Of a DNA stretch of 8,070 nucleotides, positions 6,810 through 8,070 are shown one piece after another. Within the stretch, counting starts at the first letter, position 1; every line of letters begins with the position of its first letter. The stretch lies in the NCBI GenBank assembly GCA_913061385.1, contig CAJXTM010000129.1:1-8070 (forward strand), in the 5' to 3' direction. A model generated the notes under the pieces. That model did no database searches. It saw only the letters and a list, made by a program, of their open reading frames with translations, and was not told the DNA's origin. Origin of the DNA: an uncultured Rhodopirellula sp. GTDB taxonomy: Bacteria > Planctomycetota > Planctomycetia > Pirellulales > Pirellulaceae. Position numbers and translations under genes: made by a program.

Positions 6810-6960
6810 ATGCCTCAGAAACATCACACAATGGAGCTGATCGTTGCCAACCTACATAAAGCAAATGTGAAACTTGGAAAGGCCAAGCAGGTGCCCGGAA
6901 TTTGCATACTGTTGGACATCGTTGCCAAAAGTACACGAACAGAACTAATCTTACTGGCGA
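6810..6960 (+). pseudogene. Decayed IS3-family OrfA (transposase helix-turn-helix subunit)
   Basis: The frame from the ATG at 6810 reads MPQKHHTMELIVANLHKANV then KLGKAKQVPGICILLD, which follows the usual IS3 OrfA start (KRHT..QIV..LREADV.LA.GK.VPEICR.LG, the HTH_Tnp_1 domain). Alignment then breaks. After 13 extra bases (6918-6930) it resumes one frame over as VHEQN-stop-SYWR (6931-6960), matching the family's VHEQTYYRWR with an in-frame TAA at 6946-6948. A good ribosome site, AGAAAGGA, remains at 6794-6801. OrfA is normally about 90-100 residues; here the second half and all of OrfB (the DDE transposase) are missing, so the element cannot move. GGCGTACTGCC just upstream (about 6782-6792) may be what remains of the terminal inverted repeat. 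Confidence 0.7.
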
Positions 6961-7333
6961 ATCGATTCCTACCATCCCCACCTCCACAGTTGATTGGATA
7001 ATCAAATTCATGCCGTCTATGCGGCATGCTTGTCTATGCTGCGGAAAAATTGATTTTCCGAAAGGGGCTTGGGAAGAGGTCGTTTATTGGCACGGGAGGA
7101 TCGATAGGATCGATAGGATCGAGAGCAGTTCAAGAACTACCGATTCGAATAGTAAGCGATCAATACCCACGTAACCTCCAGCGATCAAAGCTACCGATCT
7201 TTTTGCGTTTTCGTTTTGAGATCGTTCTGGCGTTTTGGTAACGTGGCTCGATACAAACCCAAGTTCCTGGGCATCGAGTTGATGTTCAACTGTCAGGATG
7301 AGGGTTTCTGTTTTTGGAGCGCTAGGCCGTTCA
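6961..7333. other. Spacer after the IS3 relic; small repeats and a nested hairpin
   Basis: No gene is supported between the OrfA remnant and the S46 stop codon. No OrfB-like peptide was found. A nested inverted repeat, CTCGAT (7247-7252) with ATCGAG (7273-7278) enclosing CCCA (7258-7261) and TGGG (7268-7271), lies about 55 bases downstream of the S46 stop (in the - direction). It could end that transcript but lacks a T-tract. Another short perfect stem, AGTTGA/TCAACT, follows immediately on the + strand. Confidence 0.35.
7097..7122. repeat. 9-bp tandem repeat (AGGATCGAT)
   Basis: Nearly three perfect copies of AGGATCGAT occur in a row (7097-7105, 7106-7114, then AGGATCGA at 7115-7122). It is non-coding and looks like slippage. 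Confidence 0.85.
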
Positions 7334-8021
7334 TTACTGAACCCCCATTTCTTTTAACAGATGGTTGGCGCCGAACACCTTGCCGGTGATCCACAACGCA
7401 TAGCGGATATCAACGCCAATCGAGCGACTATAGGATTCATTCCACGCAAAATCGTTAATGGTCGCCTCAAACGCACGATCAAAATTGACTCCGACCAGTT
7501 TTCCGTCACCATTAAGTATTGGACTCCCTGAATTACCGCCAGTCGTATCCGTGTCGTACAGGATTGCAGTTGGCACATCGTTTAATTTAGGATGCATGAA
7601 CTGCCCAAAGTCTCGTGCCTTGTGCTTTTCAATGATGGAACGGGGCAAAACGAAAGGCTCCACACCGGTTGCCTTGGCGACAGCTCCACCCAAGGTTGTG
7701 ATGGGCGATTTGTAGACAGCATCCTCTGGGGAATAGCCTTTGATGTGGCCGTAGGTAAGTCGCAGTGTGGCGTTTGCATCGGGTACAAAGTTCTGCTGCA
7801 GAAACTCTTGTTTGACGGTCACAAGGTTGCCATAAAGTTGATCGAGTCTTCCCGCACGCGACTTGGATTGCTCACGCAGTTTTAGATATTTGGGGTATAA
7901 TTTAATGATCGCTGCAAGTGCCGGATCGTTGAGCGCCGCCAACTGTTCAGGTGTTTTTTCAAGACAACCTTGAATGAACTCAGGGTCACCAAGTCTTGTG
8001 TTGTCGTAGAGCGCGGCGAGC
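7334..8021 (-). CDS. S46-family dipeptidyl-peptidase (DPP7/DPP11 type), C-terminal part only
   Basis: About 229 residues from the C-terminal third of an S46 serine exopeptidase; full family members are about 700 residues. These enzymes normally act in the periplasm, removing dipeptides from peptide N-termini. Visible hallmarks in order are LRLTYGHIKGYSPEDAVYKS, PITTLGG, the nucleophile block TDTTGGNSGSPILNG (Ser codon at 7529-7531), LVGVNFDR, and VDIRYALWITGKVFGANHLL near the end. The catalytic His and Asp lie in the missing N-terminal part. The residue 18 after the nucleophile Ser is Arg (7475-7477). In Porphyromonas DPP11 this position (Arg673 relative to Ser655) marks Asp/Glu preference, while DPP7 has Gly, so the enzyme is probably DPP11-like. 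The gene is cut by the sequencing adapter at 8022, so the ATG visible at 8038 and the first six apparent residues (MCIRDR) are not real. Confidence 0.93.
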
Positions 8022-8070
8022 CTGTCTCTTATACACATCTGACGCTGCCGACGACTCCTTACGTGTAGAT
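8022..8070. other. Nextera (Tn5) adapter and i5 index: assembly contamination
   Basis: CTGTCTCTTATACACATCT (8022-8040) is the Tn5 mosaic end used in Nextera libraries. It is followed by GACGCTGCCGACGA (8041-8054), the reverse complement of the i5-side adapter; an 8-base index CTCCTTAC (8055-8062, reverse complement GTAAGGAG, which I recall as i5 index 505); and GTGTAGAT (8063-8070), the beginning of the reverse-complemented P5 primer. These bases are synthetic and should be trimmed. The last credible genomic base is 8021. Confidence 0.98.

Noticed and set aside
8021..8038. ATG start of the S46 protein giving MCIRDR
   Set aside because: These codons are the reverse strand of the Tn5 mosaic end; the peptide is a known adapter signature and not biological.

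Overview
The window looks like a contig fragment from a planctomycete, most likely Pirellulaceae/Rhodopirellula-like. This is inferred from gene content: two formylglycine-generating-enzyme-like (SUMF1 domain) secreted proteins, a PEP-CTERM sorting tail, an N-terminal LEPR-XLL-like motif on an RTX repeat protein, an S46 dipeptidyl-peptidase, and long gene-poor spacers. No rRNA, tRNA or CRISPR array was seen.

Layout. Bases 1-55 are a pure ATTG tetranucleotide repeat running off the left edge, followed by about 440 bases without a convincing gene and a strong hairpin terminator (499-530). A SUMF1-domain lipoprotein (574-1407, +) and a small exported hypothetical protein (1755-2009, +) follow. 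After a spacer comes a convergent SUMF1-domain PEP-CTERM protein (3499-2504, -) with a recognisable sigma70-type promoter. Roughly 900 gene-poor bases precede the largest gene (4536-6284, +): an LEPR-XLL-type N-terminus, 24 uninterrupted RTX nonapeptides and a C-terminal HExxH metallopeptidase-like domain, closed by a perfect 16-bp terminator stem. The next kilobase holds small tandem repeats and a decayed IS3-family OrfA relic (6810-6960). The right end is the C-terminal third of an S46 peptidase (8021-7334, -).

The last 49 bases (8022-8070) are not genomic. They are Nextera transposase-end and i5 adapter sequence, so the apparent start of the S46 protein (MCIRDR...) is an artefact and the gene is truncated by the end of the assembly.

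How the genes relate. There is no clear operon; the genes are separated by large spacers and mixed strands. The common theme is export: a lipoprotein, a small signal-peptide protein, a PEP-CTERM surface protein, a calcium-binding RTX/metallopeptidase-like protein and a (normally periplasmic) dipeptidyl-peptidase. I do not see an undescribed multi-gene system. The most unusual single object is the RTX plus C-terminal HExxH architecture.
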